From contig NZ_LZIJ01000197.1 in NCBI RefSeq assembly GCF_001667115.1, forward strand, positions 1 through 64,000: a DNA stretch of 64,000 bases, written 5' to 3'. Below are positions 63,628 through 64,000 of this stretch, one piece after another; the first letter of the stretch is position 1, and every line of letters begins with the position of its first letter. The notes under the pieces are model-generated. The model saw only the letters and a program-made list of their open reading frames with translations, was not told the DNA's origin and searched no databases. The stretch is from Mycobacterium sp. 852002-51163_SCH5372311. GTDB taxonomy: Bacteria > Actinomycetota > Actinomycetes > Mycobacteriales > Mycobacteriaceae. A program made the position numbers and the translations under genes.

Positions 63628-64000
63628 ATGGGACTACAAGAGCTGTGGTTCGGTCTCATCGCATTGCTTTTCCTCGGCTTCTTCTTCCTCGAGGGATTCG
63701 ACTTCGGCGTCGGCATGTTGATGGAACCACTGGCCCGTTGGGGACACGGCGATCCGGAAACCCACCGGCGCGCGGCGCTCAACACCATCGGCCCCATCTG
63801 GGACGCCAACGAGGTTTGGCTGATCACTGCCGGCGCAGCCATGTTCGCCGCGTTTCCCGGCTGGTACGCCACAGTCTTCTCCACGCTGTACCTTCCCCTG
63901 CTGGCCATCCTGTTCGGCATGATCCTGCGCGTCGTTTCCATCGAATGGCGCGGAAAGATCGACGACACGAGATGGCGCGGCTGGGCCGACTTCGGCATCG
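63628..64000 (+). CDS. cydB: Cytochrome bd oxidase subunit II, 5' part
   Basis: Starts at ATG 63628 with AAAGGAG 7 nt upstream and runs off the window; 124 residues are visible. MGLQELWFGLIALLFLGFFF, LEGFDFGVGML and the conserved GPIWDANEVWLITAG loop identify CydB, which pairs with CydA and carries no haem. In mycobacteria cydC and cydD usually follow. Confidence 0.96.
   Translation, partial: MGLQELWFGLIALLFLGFFFLEGFDFGVGMLMEPLARWGHGDPETHRRAALNTIGPIWDANEVWLITAGAAMFAAFPGWYATVFSTLYLPLLAILFGMILRVVSIEWRGKIDDTRWRGWADFGI

Overview
The window is a GC-rich actinobacterial chromosome segment from a Mycobacterium, most likely a non-tuberculous slow-grower-type species. The evidence is protein content: close relatives of M. 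tuberculosis Pks7, Pks10, LysX, PdtaR, Rv1625c cyclase and CapA, at nearly the same lengths. Gene order follows the M. tuberculosis block from Rv1661 back to Rv1622c, read in reverse. Synteny statements rest on my memory of that genome, not on a search.

Layout. 1-4902: 5' end of a modular type I PKS (pks7; KS-AT-DH visible) and a type III PKS (pks10), both minus. 5021-13467: arginine operon argC-J-B-D-F-R-G-H, minus, with 4-nt overlaps from argC to argR and a pair of ARG boxes before argC. 13630-19039: pheST, a rhomboid-like membrane protein and a class III nucleotide cyclase. 19256-22464: DUF2236 protein (plus), then tsnR and the infC-rpmI-rplT translation operon (minus). That operon has a long leader with a short upstream ORF and a canonical intrinsic terminator. 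22948-26280: lysX.

26376-31997: a block I do not expect here from M. tuberculosis: small membrane protein, small acidic protein, PknH-like kinase, HtpG and a winged-helix protein. 32106-41656: uvrA, metallo-beta-lactamase-fold protein, universal stress protein, CapA-like mannosyltransferase, MFS exporter, uvrB. 41767-46600: a PknF-like kinase divergent from an Rv1747-like FHA-FHA-ABC exporter, again out of its M. tuberculosis place. 46621-50043: DUF402 protein, a small stress-like cluster with a LuxR-type response regulator, a fragment of a DNA glycosylase gene and a small exported protein.

50072-58077: coaE, rpsA, polA, a DUF35/thiolase-like pair behind a KstR-type motif, and pdtaR. 58153-60021: tRNA-Leu(CAA), then about 1.2 kb carrying a haem-binding-like exported protein and a Cys-repeat exported protein, closed by a degenerate copy of the tRNA 3' half, then DUF488. 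60031-64000: cya, an HdeD-like protein, cydA and the start of cydB.

Cross-cutting signals. Several genes start 6-8 nt after a TANNNT hexamer, as expected for leaderless mycobacterial transcripts (lysX, the small gene at 26812, 35121, uvrB, 49633, polA, 55726, cya). Two families of palindromic intergenic elements recur, mostly at gene ends. The most interesting items are the infC leader, the tRNA-flanked cargo, the relocated kinase/exporter pair and the tandem-palindrome LuxR regulator cluster. I saw no CRISPR array, intact insertion sequence or rRNA gene.
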